This document shows positions 43,949-54,013 of a DNA stretch of 64,000 nucleotides, piece after piece. Below the pieces are notes generated by a model that worked only from the letters and a program-made list of their open reading frames with translations, was not told where the DNA came from and did not search any database. How positions within the stretch are numbered: position 1 is the stretch's first letter; each line of letters starts with the position of its first letter. This DNA is from Allobosea sp. Leaf344 (GTDB lineage: Bacteria > Pseudomonadota > Alphaproteobacteria > Rhizobiales > Beijerinckiaceae), in the NCBI RefSeq assembly GCF_001426225.1, contig NZ_LMRT01000015.1:170871-234870 (forward strand), written 5' to 3'. Both the position numbers and the translations under genes were made by a program.

Positions 43949-43968
43949 TAGTTTCACCTGCAACTAAT
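43947..43968. promoter_or_regulatory. Palindromic operator between marR and hmgA
   Basis: ATTAGTT (43947-43953) and AACTAAT (43962-43968) are perfect 7-bp inverted copies around an 8-bp spacer. The palindrome overlaps the marR start codon and lies about 80 bp before hmgA. Size and symmetry fit a MarR dimer site. Confidence 0.55.
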
Positions 43969-44045
43969 TCGGTCGTCGCCCCGACGATCATCCGCCAGGC
44001 GCCCGCTTGTCAAAGCCGGCACCGCCCCTGAGGCAGGAGACCTCC

Positions 44046-45404
44046 ATGAACATCCAGTCGCGGATGCAGCCATCCAGCCAGGCCGGCGCCCGGCCGGCGC
44101 CGCTCTACATGTCGGGCTTCGGCAACTCCTTCGAGACGGAGGCGCTGCCGGATGCGCTGCCGATCGGCCGGAATTCGCCGCAGAAGCCCGCCTATGGCCT
44201 CTATGCCGAGCAGCTTTCGGGCTCGCCCTTCACGGCGCCGCGCGCGTCCAACGAGCGCTCCTGGCTCTATCGCATCCGCCCCAGCGTCAAGCATGGCGGC
44301 CGCTGGACGAAGATCGACAAGGGGCTGATCCGCACCGCGCCCTGCCGCGACGAGGCCGATCTGCCGATCGGCGCGCTGCGCTGGAGCCCGATTCCCCTGC
44401 CGGAAGAGGCGCAGACCTTCCTGACCGGGCTGCGCACGCTGACGACGGCCGGCGATGCCGACACCCAGGCGGGCATGGCGGCGCATATGCTGTCCGTCAC
44501 CGCCTCGATGCAGCGGGAGTACCTGTTCGACGCCGATGGCGAGCTGATGATCGTCGCGCAGGACGGCCGGCTGCGCTTCTTCACCGAGTTCGGGATCATC
44601 GAGATCGAACCCGGCGAGATCTGCGTGATCCCGCGCGGCGTCGTCTTCCGCTGCGAATTGATCGACGGGCCGGCGCGCGCCTATGTCTGCGAGAATTACG
44701 GCGGAGCCTTCACTTTGCCCGATCGCGGGCCGATCGGCGCCAATTGCCTGGCCAATCCGCGCGATTTCCTCACGCCCGTGGCGGCCTATGAGGATAGCGA
44801 GGAGGACGCGACCCTCTACGCCAAATGGGGCGGCGAGATCTATGCCTGCAGCCTCGGGCAGTCGCCTCTCGACGTCGTCGCCTGGCACGGCAATTACGCG
44901 CCCTACAAATATGATCTGCGGCATTATTCGCCGGTGGGCGCGATCGGCTTCGACCATCCCGATCCATCGATCTTCACGGTGCTGACCGCGCCCTCCGAGA
45001 CGCCCGGGACCGCCAATATCGACTTCGTCATCTTCCCGGAGCGCTGGATGGTGGCGGAGAACACCTTCCGCCCGCCCTGGTACCACCGCAACATCATGTC
45101 CGAATTCATGGGGCTGATCTACGGCGTCTACGACGCCAAGCCCGAGGGCTTCACGCCGGGCGGGTTCAGCCTGCACAATCTGATGCTGCCGCACGGCCCC
45201 GATACCCAGGCCTATGAGCATGCCAGCACCTGCGAGCTGAAGCCGGTCAAACTGACCGGCACCATGGCCTTCATGTTCGAGACGCGCTTTCCCCAGCGCG
45301 TCACCGGCTATGCCGCCGGCCTGCCGCAGCTGCAGGAGAACTACCCCGCCTGCTGGGAGGGGCTGAAGAAGCGCTTCGACCCGACGCGCAAGGACGCCTG
45401 GTGA
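44046..45404 (+). CDS. hmgA: Homogentisate 1,2-dioxygenase
   Basis: This 452-residue non-haem iron enzyme opens the ring of homogentisate to maleylacetoacetate, the key step of tyrosine and phenylacetate-type catabolism. It starts with the family block [19 protein letters not shown]. The iron-site region is [18 protein letters not shown], with a histidine and glutamate ligand, and [11 protein letters not shown] supplies the next histidine. [20 protein letters not shown] is the cupin strand pair. The ATG at 44046 follows CAGGAGACCTCC. It is divergent from the MarR gene. Confidence 0.92.
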   Translation: MNIQSRMQPSSQAGARPAPLYMSGFGNSFETEALPDALPIGRNSPQKPAYGLYAEQLSGSPFTAPRASNERSWLYRIRPSVKHGGRWTKIDKGLIRTAPCRDEADLPIGALRWSPIPLPEEAQTFLTGLRTLTTAGDADTQAGMAAHMLSVTASMQREYLFDADGELMIVAQDGRLRFFTEFGIIEIEPGEICVIPRGVVFRCELIDGPARAYVCENYGGAFTLPDRGPIGANCLANPRDFLTPVAAYEDSEEDATLYAKWGGEIYACSLGQSPLDVVAWHGNYAPYKYDLRHYSPVGAIGFDHPDPSIFTVLTAPSETPGTANIDFVIFPERWMVAENTFRPPWYHRNIMSEFMGLIYGVYDAKPEGFTPGGFSLHNLMLPHGPDTQAYEHASTCELKPVKLTGTMAFMFETRFPQRVTGYAAGLPQLQENYPACWEGLKKRFDPTRKDAW

Positions 45405-45491
45405 CCCGGCCGCGCCGCGATGCCGCGCGGACGCGCCGAACCCGGACCCTCCACGGCGCGCGCGCCGGGGAGGGCGTGGCGCTCGCGAGCC

Positions 45492-46577
45492 TCAGCGGCT
45501 CTTCAGCCGGTTCATGAAGCTGTCAAAGGACAGCTCCGCCACCTGCCACCACAGCAGGTTCTCGCCGCGGAAGGCGACCATCGAATCGTAGCCCTTCTTG
45601 AATTGCGGGTTCTTGGCCGAGGTCTCGGCGTAATATTCCTCGGCCGCCTTCAGCGCCGCTTCCATCACCGGGAGCGGGAAGGGGCGCAGCTGCGCGCCCT
45701 GGGAGACGAGCCGGCGCAGGCCGCCCGGATTCACCGCGTCATATTTCGCCAGCATCCAGTTATTGGCGGATTCGCAGGCCTGGTGGACGATGGCCTGGTA
45801 GTGCTTCGGCAGCTTGTTCCAGGCCTCCTGGCCGATGACGAGGTGCAGCATCGCGCCGCCCTCCCACCAGCCGGGGTAGTAGTAGTATTTGGCGACCCGC
45901 ACGAAGCCGAGCTTCTCGTCGTCATAGGGCCCGACGAATTCGGCCGCATCGATGGTGCCACGCTCCAGCGCGGGATAGACGTCGCCGCCGGCGATCTGCG
46001 TCGGCACCACGCCGAGCTTCGCGAGCACCGCGCCGCCCATGCCGCCGATGCGGAATTTCAGCCCCTTGAGATCCTCCACCGACTTGATCTCGTTGCGGAA
46101 GAAGCCGCCCATCTGGCAGCCGGAATTGCCGCAGGGGATGGAATAGGCGCCGAATTTCGCCAGGGATTCGTTGACGATCTCCTGCCCGCCGCCGAAGAAC
46201 CACCAGCTGTGCTGCTGGCGGGCGTTGAGGCCGAAGGGGATGCCGGTGCCGAGCCCGAGCGTCGCATCCTTGCCGATGTAGAAATAGGTCGGGGTATGCG
46301 CGCATTCGACCGTGCCGGACGTCACGGCATCGAGTGCCTGCAGCCCGGGCACGAGCTCGCCGGCCGAGAAGGTCTGCACCTGGAACTTGCCGTCGGTGGC
46401 CTCCGCCATCAGCTTGGCGAATTGCTGGGCGGTGCCGTAGATCGTGTCCAGCGACTTCGGAAAGCTGGAGGTCAGGCGCCACTTCACCTCCGGCATCGCC
46501 TGCGCGATGGCCGGCATGGCGATCGGCGTGGCGGCGGCTGCGAGCGCCCCTGTTTTCAAAAAGTCGCGGCGTTTCAT
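45492..46577 (-). CDS. TRAP transporter binding protein DctP (FcbT1-type), Tat-exported
   Basis: This 361-residue periplasmic protein has a twin-arginine signal (MKRRDFLKTGALAAAATPIA). The mature sequence WRLTSSFPKSLDTIYGTAQQ and FFRNEIKSVEDLKGLKFRIG, with VYPALERGTIDAAEFVGPYD, is the DctP/FcbT1 pattern with the conserved arginine that binds a carboxylate. The start follows GGGAGGAGAGCTT. No permease genes are adjacent. The matching DctQ and DctM are at 10-12.4 kb. It is probably the receptor for an aromatic or hydroxy acid fed into the neighbouring pathway. Confidence 0.85.
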   Translation of the reverse strand: MKRRDFLKTGALAAAATPIAMPAIAQAMPEVKWRLTSSFPKSLDTIYGTAQQFAKLMAEATDGKFQVQTFSAGELVPGLQALDAVTSGTVECAHTPTYFYIGKDATLGLGTGIPFGLNARQQHSWWFFGGGQEIVNESLAKFGAYSIPCGNSGCQMGGFFRNEIKSVEDLKGLKFRIGGMGGAVLAKLGVVPTQIAGGDVYPALERGTIDAAEFVGPYDDEKLGFVRVAKYYYYPGWWEGGAMLHLVIGQEAWNKLPKHYQAIVHQACESANNWMLAKYDAVNPGGLRRLVSQGAQLRPFPLPVMEAALKAAEEYYAETSAKNPQFKKGYDSMVAFRGENLLWWQVAELSFDSFMNRLKSR

Positions 46578-46639
46578 AAGCTCTCCTCCCAAGGAATTGT
46601 TGCGCCCTTTGTGGCGCGTCGGGGAAGGAAAGAAAAGTC

Positions 46640-47653
46640 ATGAAACTCGCGTCGCTTATGCATGGTCGGGATGGCCGACTCGTCGTCGTCGCCCGCGACC
46701 TCACCCGCGCGACCGACGCCTTCCCGGTGGTGCCGACATTGCAGGCGGCGCTCGATGATTGGGAGAGGCTGGCCCCGCGGCTGGCCGATCTCGCGGAGAG
46801 CCTCGAGCACGGCTCGGTGCCCTCCTTCCGCTTTCACGAGCATGATTGCGCCGCGCCGCTGCCGCGCGCCTATCAATGGCTGGACGGCTCGGCCTATGTG
46901 AATCATGTCGAGCTGGTGCGGAAGGCGCGGGGTGCCGAGATGCCGCAGAGCTTCTGGACCGATCCGCTGATGTATCAGGGCGGCTCCGATTCGCCGCTGG
47001 GGCCGCGCCAGCCGATCCTGGCGCGCAGCGAGGAGGACGGCATCGATCTCGAGGCCGAGATCGCCGTCATCACCGGCGACGTGCCGATGGGCGTCGGTCC
47101 GGAAGAGGCGCTCGCTCACATCCGGCTGGTGATGCTCGCAAACGACGTGAGCTTGCGGAATCTGATCGGCAGCGAATTGGCCAAAGGCTTTGGATTCGTT
47201 CAGTCAAAACCGCCCACGGCCTTCTCGCCGGTGGCCGTGACGCCGGACGAGCTCGGCCCCGCCTGGTCCGGCGGCAAGCTCGCTCTGCCCATCCAGTGCC
47301 AGGTCAACGGCAAGCCCTTCGGCAATCCCGATGCCGGGCTCGACATGACCTTCGGCTTCGGCGCGCTGATCGCCCATGCCGCCAGGACGCGCCCGCTCGC
47401 GGCCGGCACCATCATCGGCTCCGGCACGATCTCCAACCGCGACCCCTCCGGCGGCCCCGGGAAGCCGCTGGCCCAGGGCGGCGCCGGCTATGCCTGCATC
47501 GCCGAGCAGCGCATGGTCGAGACCATCCTGGCCGGCCGGGCGAGCACGCCCTTCCTGCGCTTCGGCGACAGCATCCGCATCGAGATGAAGGATGCGGCCG
47601 GCCATTCCATCTTTGGTGCCATCGAACAGGACATCCTTCCCCATGCAGCCTGA
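46640..47653 (+). CDS. Fumarylacetoacetate hydrolase family protein
   Basis: This 337-residue enzyme would split fumarylacetoacetate into fumarate and acetoacetate, the last step after HmgA. The metal site is visible in EDGIDLEAEIAVITGDVPMG (glutamates and aspartate). RLVMLANDVSLRNLI and FGFVQSKPPTAFSPVAVTPD are typical of bacterial fumarylacetoacetase. The GTISNRD block follows near 275. Divergent from the DctP gene, it begins 62 bp away, after GGGGAAGGAAAGAAAAGTC. It overlaps the next gene by 11 bp. Confidence 0.85.
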   Translation: MKLASLMHGRDGRLVVVARDLTRATDAFPVVPTLQAALDDWERLAPRLADLAESLEHGSVPSFRFHEHDCAAPLPRAYQWLDGSAYVNHVELVRKARGAEMPQSFWTDPLMYQGGSDSPLGPRQPILARSEEDGIDLEAEIAVITGDVPMGVGPEEALAHIRLVMLANDVSLRNLIGSELAKGFGFVQSKPPTAFSPVAVTPDELGPAWSGGKLALPIQCQVNGKPFGNPDAGLDMTFGFGALIAHAARTRPLAAGTIIGSGTISNRDPSGGPGKPLAQGGAGYACIAEQRMVETILAGRASTPFLRFGDSIRIEMKDAAGHSIFGAIEQDILPHAA

Positions 47654-48605
47654 CAAGCCCGCCTTCGCCTCCAGCGCCGATCTCGGCGAGAAGACGATTT
47701 CCTTCGACGAGATCGGGCAGGGGGTCTTCGCCTATACCGCCGAGGGCGACCCCAATACCGGCGTCGTGATCGGCGAGGACGGCGTCCTCGTCTTCGACGC
47801 CCAGGCCACGCCGAAAATGGCGCAGACCGTGATCGACCGGGTGCGCGCCGTCACCGACAAGCCGATCACCCATGTCGTGCTGTCGCATTACCATGCGGTG
47901 CGGGTGCTCGGCGCCCCGGCCTATGGCGCGCGCGACATCCTCTGCTCGGATGCGGCGCGCGAGATGATCGTGGAGCGTGGGGAACAGGACAAGGCCAGCG
48001 AGATCGGCCGGTTTCCGCGCCTGTTCCAGGGCGCGGAGTCGATCCTGCCCGGGCTGACCTGGCCGACCGCCACATTCACCGGCCGGGCCTCGATCTGGCT
48101 CGGCCGGCGCGAGGTCAGGCTGATGCAGATCGGCCGCGGCCATACGGCCGGCGACATCGTGGCCTGGATACCCGATGCGCAGGTGTGCTTCGCGGGCGAT
48201 CTCGTGGAGTATGGCGCGACCCCCTATTGCGGCGACGCCCATTTCGGCGACTGGCCGGCGACGCTGGATCGGCTTTCCGAACTCGGCTCGGCCGCCATGG
48301 TGCCGGGGCGCGGCGCGGCGCTGACCGATGCGACGATGGTCGCGGCGGGGATCGGCGGCACGCGCGCCTTCCTCAGCGATCTCTACGCGGCGGTGAAGGA
48401 GAACGCTGCCGCCGGCCGCTCGCTGCGCGAGACCTTCGAGCGGGTGCATGCGACGCTGAAGCCGGGCTATGGCGACTGGGTCATCTTCGAGCATTGCCTG
48501 CCGTTCAACGTCAGCCGCGCCTATGACGAGGCGAAGGGGCTCGACCATCCCAGGATCTGGACGGATGAGCGCGACCGGCAGATGTGGGCGGAGCTGCGGG
48601 GGTGA
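47643..48605 (+). CDS. Metallo-beta-lactamase-fold protein with altered metal ligands
   Basis: This 320-residue MBL-fold protein resembles the quinoprotein-relay/SoxH-like branch. The usual HxHxDH is changed to HYHAVR at 82-87, losing the aspartate and third histidine. GRGHTAGDIVAW and CFAGDLVE keep one histidine and an aspartate, but the normal PGHG is PGRG. So at most one metal could be bound conventionally. The ATG at 47643 lies within the end of the fumarylacetoacetase gene, which points to co-expression. The role in the pathway is unknown. Confidence 0.7.
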   Translation: MQPDKPAFASSADLGEKTISFDEIGQGVFAYTAEGDPNTGVVIGEDGVLVFDAQATPKMAQTVIDRVRAVTDKPITHVVLSHYHAVRVLGAPAYGARDILCSDAAREMIVERGEQDKASEIGRFPRLFQGAESILPGLTWPTATFTGRASIWLGRREVRLMQIGRGHTAGDIVAWIPDAQVCFAGDLVEYGATPYCGDAHFGDWPATLDRLSELGSAAMVPGRGAALTDATMVAAGIGGTRAFLSDLYAAVKENAAAGRSLRETFERVHATLKPGYGDWVIFEHCLPFNVSRAYDEAKGLDHPRIWTDERDRQMWAELRG

Positions 48606-48660
48606 GGATCCGCGCGATCGATATGCGGCGCCCTGACGCCGTGAGGGGCTCTGGCCGTCC

Positions 48661-50250
48661 ATGAACCCTGCCCGCCAATTCGCCTATCGGCGCAGCCGCG
48701 ACCAGGATGCGCCGCGGCCTGCCCATCACCCCGTCATCATCATCGGGGCCGGCCCGGTCGGGCTGACCCTGGCCTTGGATCTGGCGCGGCGGCAGGTGCC
48801 CGTGGTGCTGCTGGACGATTCCGACCGGATCGGGGCAGGCTCGCGGGCGATCTGCTTCGCCAAGCGCACGCTGGAGATCTTCGACAGGCTCGGCCTGGCC
48901 GATGCCATGGTCGAGAAGGGCGTGACCTGGCGCACCGGCAAGGTGTTTCACCGCGAAAAGCCGCTCTATGGCTTCGATCTGCTGCCCGAGCCCGGCCACA
49001 AGCAGCCCGCCTTCATCAACCTGCAGCAATATTACGTCGAGGCGGCGCTGGCCGACGCCGCCTCGGCGGAGGCGCTGATCGATCTGCGCTGGTCGCACCG
49101 CGTCACGCAGGTGGAGCCGCGCGACCAGGGCGTATCGCTGGAGATCGCGACGCCCGAGGGAGCCTATCGCCTGGATGCGGAGTGGGTCGTCGCCTGCGAC
49201 GGCGCCCGCTCGCCGACCCGCACCATGCTCGGGCTCGACTTCATCGGGGAGCATTTCGAGGACCAGTTCCTGATCGCCGACGTCAAGATGCAGGCCGAAT
49301 TTCCGACCGAGCGCTGGTTCTGGTTCCAGCCGCCCTTTCATGACGGCCAGTCGGCCCTGCTGCACAAGCAGCCGGACGATGTCTGGCGCATCGATCTGCA
49401 GCTGGGGCCCGCGGCCGATCCGGACCATGAGAAGCGCCCCGAGATCGTGCGGCCGCGGATCGCCCAGATGCTCGGCCATGACCGTTTCGCGCTGGAATGG
49501 GTCTCGGTCTATCGCTTCCAGTGCCGGCGGCTCGCGCGTTTCATCCATGACCGGGTGATTTTTGCCGGGGACGCGGCCCATCAGGTCTCGCCCTTCGGGG
49601 CTAGGGGCGCCAATTCCGGGATCCAGGATGCCGATAATCTCGGCTGGAAGCTCGCTCTGGTGATCAAGGGCCGGAGCCCGGCCGGCTTGCTGGCGAGCTA
49701 TGACAGCGAGCGCATCGAGGCGGCCGACGAGAACATCCTCAACTCGACGCGGGCCACGGATTTCATCGCCCCGCGCTCCCCGGGAGAACGGGTGCTGAGG
49801 GATGCGGCGCTGGCGCTGGCGGGCAAGGCGCCTTTCGCCCGCAGCTTCGTCAATTCCGGGCGGCTCTCCGTGCCGACGAGCTATCGCGACTCGCCGCTGT
49901 CCACTCCCGATCGCGGCTGGCAGGGCGGCGTAGCCCCCGGCGCCGCGTTTCGCGATGCGCCCTTATCCGCCTCGGCCTGGCTCAGCGAGGCATTGCGGCC
50001 GGGCCTGCCGGTCGTGCTGTCGCATGGCGAGGATGGTGCCGCGCTGACGCCGGATGGCGCGCATTGGGCCAATGCACCCTGCGGCGAGGCCGAGCGCGGC
50101 GATGCCGCCCTGTTCGTCTCGCGCTATGGGACCGAGCCGGGCGATGCCTATGTGTTGCGGCCGGACGGGCATGTCGCCGCCCGCTTCCGGCATGCGACGC
50201 GGGCCGACGTGACCCGCGCCATCGAGCGGCTGGAGGGCAGGGCCTCATGA
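48661..50250 (+). CDS. FAD-dependent aromatic hydroxylase (MhpA/MhaA-like)
   Basis: This 529-residue class A flavin monooxygenase has the ADP-binding loop VIIIGAGPVGLTLALDLARR at about 24-43, the DG region CDGARSPTRTMLGL, and the second FAD motif VIFAGDAAHQVSPFGARGAN. A thioredoxin-like C-terminal region follows. It overlaps a 75-residue DUF2783 gene (ATGA). The best reading is a two-component 3-hydroxyphenylacetate 6-hydroxylase like Pseudomonas MhaA, producing homogentisate. Other hydroxyaryl acids are possible. Confidence 0.75.
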   Translation: MNPARQFAYRRSRDQDAPRPAHHPVIIIGAGPVGLTLALDLARRQVPVVLLDDSDRIGAGSRAICFAKRTLEIFDRLGLADAMVEKGVTWRTGKVFHREKPLYGFDLLPEPGHKQPAFINLQQYYVEAALADAASAEALIDLRWSHRVTQVEPRDQGVSLEIATPEGAYRLDAEWVVACDGARSPTRTMLGLDFIGEHFEDQFLIADVKMQAEFPTERWFWFQPPFHDGQSALLHKQPDDVWRIDLQLGPAADPDHEKRPEIVRPRIAQMLGHDRFALEWVSVYRFQCRRLARFIHDRVIFAGDAAHQVSPFGARGANSGIQDADNLGWKLALVIKGRSPAGLLASYDSERIEAADENILNSTRATDFIAPRSPGERVLRDAALALAGKAPFARSFVNSGRLSVPTSYRDSPLSTPDRGWQGGVAPGAAFRDAPLSASAWLSEALRPGLPVVLSHGEDGAALTPDGAHWANAPCGEAERGDAALFVSRYGTEPGDAYVLRPDGHVAARFRHATRADVTRAIERLEGRAS

Positions 50251-50474
50251 CGGGAGCGCTTTCGGATTCGCAGACCACGGCGCTGGCGCAGGAGATGCGG
50301 CTCGCCGATCCCGACGCGGCCTTCCGCCTGATCGCGCAGGCGCATCGCGGCCTCGACGAGCGGCAGAGCGCGGCGCTCAATGCCCGGCTGGTGCTGATCC
50401 TCGCCAACCAGATCGGGGATCTCGCAGTCTTGCGTGCAGCGGTGGAACTCGCTCATGCGGCTGGCGAGCCTTGA
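50247..50474 (+). CDS. DUF2783 small protein, likely hydroxylase partner (MhaB-like)
   Basis: This 75-residue acidic helical protein (MTGALSDSQTTALAQEMRLA, then LNARLVLILANQIGDLAVLR) is a DUF2783 member. The ATG overlaps the hydroxylase stop (ATGA), so both are made together. In Pseudomonas the 3-hydroxyphenylacetate hydroxylase has a small coupling protein, MhaB, of similar size encoded next to MhaA; I suggest this is its equivalent, from memory of that system. No catalytic residues are expected. Confidence 0.7.
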   Translation: MTGALSDSQTTALAQEMRLADPDAAFRLIAQAHRGLDERQSAALNARLVLILANQIGDLAVLRAAVELAHAAGEP

Positions 50475-50504
50475 CGCTGTCGCCGGCTGCCGCGACAAAC
50501 AGGC

Positions 50505-51038
50505 ATGATCGATCCTGCTCCGCTCTATTCCGACGCGATTCCGCTCGCCTTCTTCGCCTGGGCCCCGGTCGGCGTGATGCTGTTCTTCTGGCTGGCCGGT
50601 TTATGGGCGAGCCGGGCGGGCGTGCCCCGCCTGCTCGAGAACGACTGGAACGGCTTCACCGTCGCCGATGTCCACAAGCTGTTCGACGCCTATGGCGAGA
50701 CGCGCCGGCGCATTTATCGCAACCGTGTCCTGCCGGCGGATGTCGCCTTCGCCTTCTTCTACGGGATCGTCGGCGCCCTGACGATCTATGCGCTGGTTTC
50801 GCGCGGCCAGCCGCTCTGGCTCGCGGCGCTGTGCGGCGGTGGCTGGCTGCTGGGCGCGCTCTTCGATGTCGCGGAGAACCTCTCGGTCGCGAGGCTGCTC
50901 GACACCTATCCCGAGATCGCCGAGCGCGACGTCGCCTTCGCCTCGCGTGTCACGCAGATCAAGCTCGTCCTGTTCAGCCTCGGTACGCTCGGTGCCGTCG
51001 CCGCGGCCTGGCTGGCCTGGCGCCCCCTCGCCATCTGA
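50505..51038 (+). CDS. Small membrane protein of unknown function
   Basis: This 177-residue protein has four hydrophobic segments: LAFFAWAPVGVMLFFWLAGL at 14-33, AFAFFYGIVGALTIYALVSR near 83-102, PLWLAALCGGGWLLGALFDV after it, and LVLFSLGTLGAVAAAWLAW near the C-terminus. A conserved-looking polar loop, ETRRRIYRNRVLPADV, separates spans 1 and 2. I do not recognise a family. It follows the aromatic cluster by 30 bp but need not belong to it. Confidence 0.6.
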   Translation: MIDPAPLYSDAIPLAFFAWAPVGVMLFFWLAGLWASRAGVPRLLENDWNGFTVADVHKLFDAYGETRRRIYRNRVLPADVAFAFFYGIVGALTIYALVSRGQPLWLAALCGGGWLLGALFDVAENLSVARLLDTYPEIAERDVAFASRVTQIKLVLFSLGTLGAVAAAWLAWRPLAI

Positions 51039-51115
51039 GTGAGAGGCCCTAGCGCCGGCGCGGTCGCGGGGCCATATCCGCGGGCGAGACCTGTCCTGCC
51101 GGAGAAGCCCCTGCC

Positions 51116-51625
51116 ATGCGCCTGATCCCCACCGCCCTCTTCGGCCTCGCTCTCGCCGCCGCGACCGCGCTTCCCGCCGCGGCCCAGGAGGATCTGATCT
51201 TCAAGAAATCCACGGTCTGGAAGATGCTGACCCCGGACGACAAGCTCGCGGTCTACGGGGTCGACGATCCGCTCGTCGAAGGCGTGGCCTGTCACTACAC
51301 CACGCCTGAGAAGGGCGGCGTCTCCGGCATGTTCGGCGTGGCGGAGGAGGTCTCGGACATCTCGCTCGCCTGCCGGCAGATCGGCCCGGTCCGCTTCAAA
51401 GAGAAATTCGAGCAGGGGGATGTCGTGTTCCGCGAGCGGCGCTCGCTGATCTGGAAGAAGATGCAGATCGTGCGCGGCTGCGACACCAAGCGCAACGTCC
51501 TGATCTACATGGTCTATTCGGATCGGCTGATCGAGGGTTCGCCGAAGAATTCGACGTCGAGCGTCCCGATCATGCCCTGGGGAGCCGGCGGCGAGCCGCC
51601 GCGCTGCGCGGATTGGGTGAAGTAG
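51116..51625 (+). CDS. creA: CreA family exported protein
   Basis: This 169-residue protein has a signal peptide (TALFGLALAAATALPAAAQ, cleavage near 23) and is CreA-like throughout: VYGVDDPLVEGVACHYTTPE, ISLACRQIGPV, FRERRSLIWKKMQIVRGCDT and YMVYSDRLIEGSPKNSTSSV. CreA is conserved in proteobacteria; its function is not established. Length matches the family (about 150-170). Confidence 0.85.
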   Translation: MRLIPTALFGLALAAATALPAAAQEDLIFKKSTVWKMLTPDDKLAVYGVDDPLVEGVACHYTTPEKGGVSGMFGVAEEVSDISLACRQIGPVRFKEKFEQGDVVFRERRSLIWKKMQIVRGCDTKRNVLIYMVYSDRLIEGSPKNSTSSVPIMPWGAGGEPPRCADWVK

Positions 51626-51632
51626 CCCGGGC

Positions 51633-51965
51633 TCAGGGGCCGCAGGTGATCGCCAGAGGCTGCTCGGCCGGCGCGCTGGCCGTGCTGGCCTTGGAGAGCG
51701 AACCGGTGAAATCCTCGCGGCTGGCGATGCCGAACGCCGTCGCCTGGCGATAGCCCTTGGCCTCGCACCAGGCATTGGCGACGATCTTGCCGCATTCCGA
51801 CTTGCTGGAGATGCAGTCGGCGACGCCGTAGCCGTCGCTCGCCGGAATCAGGAATGTCTGTGCGCTCTTGGGAGCGGCGACCGTCTCGGAGGCGGGCAGG
51901 ACCGCGAGCGACAGCCCGCCGCCCACCATTCCGAACAGACCGATCAAGGCAATGGCGCGACGCAT
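51633..51965 (-). CDS. Small exported protein, unknown
   Basis: This 110-residue protein begins MRRAIALIGLFGMVGGGLSL, an export signal. The mature part has four cysteines (ADCISSKSECGKIVANAWCE and AITCGP), a pattern for disulfide bonds, and a GYGVADC block that recurs in other alphaproteobacterial secreted proteins. Function is unknown. It is convergent with creA, only 7 bp from its stop, and its promoter lies in the 304-bp gap shared with cysS. Confidence 0.6.
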   Translation of the reverse strand: MRRAIALIGLFGMVGGGLSLAVLPASETVAAPKSAQTFLIPASDGYGVADCISSKSECGKIVANAWCEAKGYRQATAFGIASREDFTGSLSKASTASAPAEQPLAITCGP

Positions 51966-52167
51966 GTATCAAGTCCCCGTAGACGACAGGACGCAAACCC
52001 TCGAATCGAGAGTATGGTTCCAAGCCGTTAAGGTTGGGTGAACTCGCCGGGCCCGCGATTGTGCGGTGCAGCAAGGGCGGCCCTCTTGACGCAAAGCGCG
52101 CGCACAGGCAAGCAGAAAAGATGACGCGCGCCGCCATCCTCATTTGTCGGATTTGCCGCTAGCTTTC

Positions 52168-52237
52168 GCTGGCCGGCTGCTCACGTCCTCGTCTTCCGAA
52201 GAGACCTGACAACAGCGCCCCGGCCAGCGGCCAGGTC
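52168..52237 (+). promoter_or_regulatory. Structured leader upstream of cysS with two competing stems
   Basis: GCTGGCCGG (52168-52176) pairs perfectly with CCGGCCAGC (52220-52228). GACCTG (52203-52208) can instead pair with CAGGTC (52232-52237), enclosing the second arm of the first stem. The two stems cannot easily coexist except as a pseudoknot. The region ends 33 bp before cysS. In the rest of the 304-bp gap (51966-52269) I see no gene. Confidence 0.35.
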
Positions 52238-52269
52238 GTTTCTGTCGTCTTGTCTCGGGAATCCGTGCG

Positions 52270-53816
<1,547 letters not shown>

Positions 53817-53820
<4 letters not shown>

Positions 53821-53906
53821 AGGACCGTCGGCCCTCGCCATTCCGGGAGGCGGCGGCGTGCGCCTCCGCCCGCGCCCCCCTCGTCACCGGTAGGAAGAGC
53901 CCATGA
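53817..53906 (+). CDS. 29-residue coupled mini-ORF after cysS
   Basis: The ATG overlaps the cysS stop (ATGA) and follows TGGGAGGTCCGGCG, a strong ribosome-binding site. The product is basic, beginning [20 protein letters not shown] and ending LVTGRKSP. It ends in an ATGA overlap with the next mini-ORF. No family is known; it may be a real microprotein or simply a ribosome relay to the genes downstream. Confidence 0.35.
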
Positions 53907-54013
53907 CCCCGAAAATCCGCCCCGCCGGCTCGCTCTCCGTCGCGATCAAGCTCGTCATGCTGGCCATGGTGATGCCCAAGGTGCTGCGCTTCAAACTGCG
54001 GCGCAAACCATGA
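53903..54013 (+). CDS. 36-residue hydrophobic mini-ORF coupled to cimA
   Basis: The ATG follows GTAGGAAGAGCCC and overlaps the preceding mini-ORF stop; its own stop overlaps the cimA ATG (ATGA at 54010-54013). The product [20 protein letters not shown] continues to a basic end (LRFKLRRKP), so one short membrane helix flanked by positive charges. It is too short for most gene finders. Four consecutive ATGA junctions from cysS to cimA argue that it is translated. Confidence 0.5.
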   Translation: MTPKIRPAGSLSVAIKLVMLAMVMPKVLRFKLRRKP

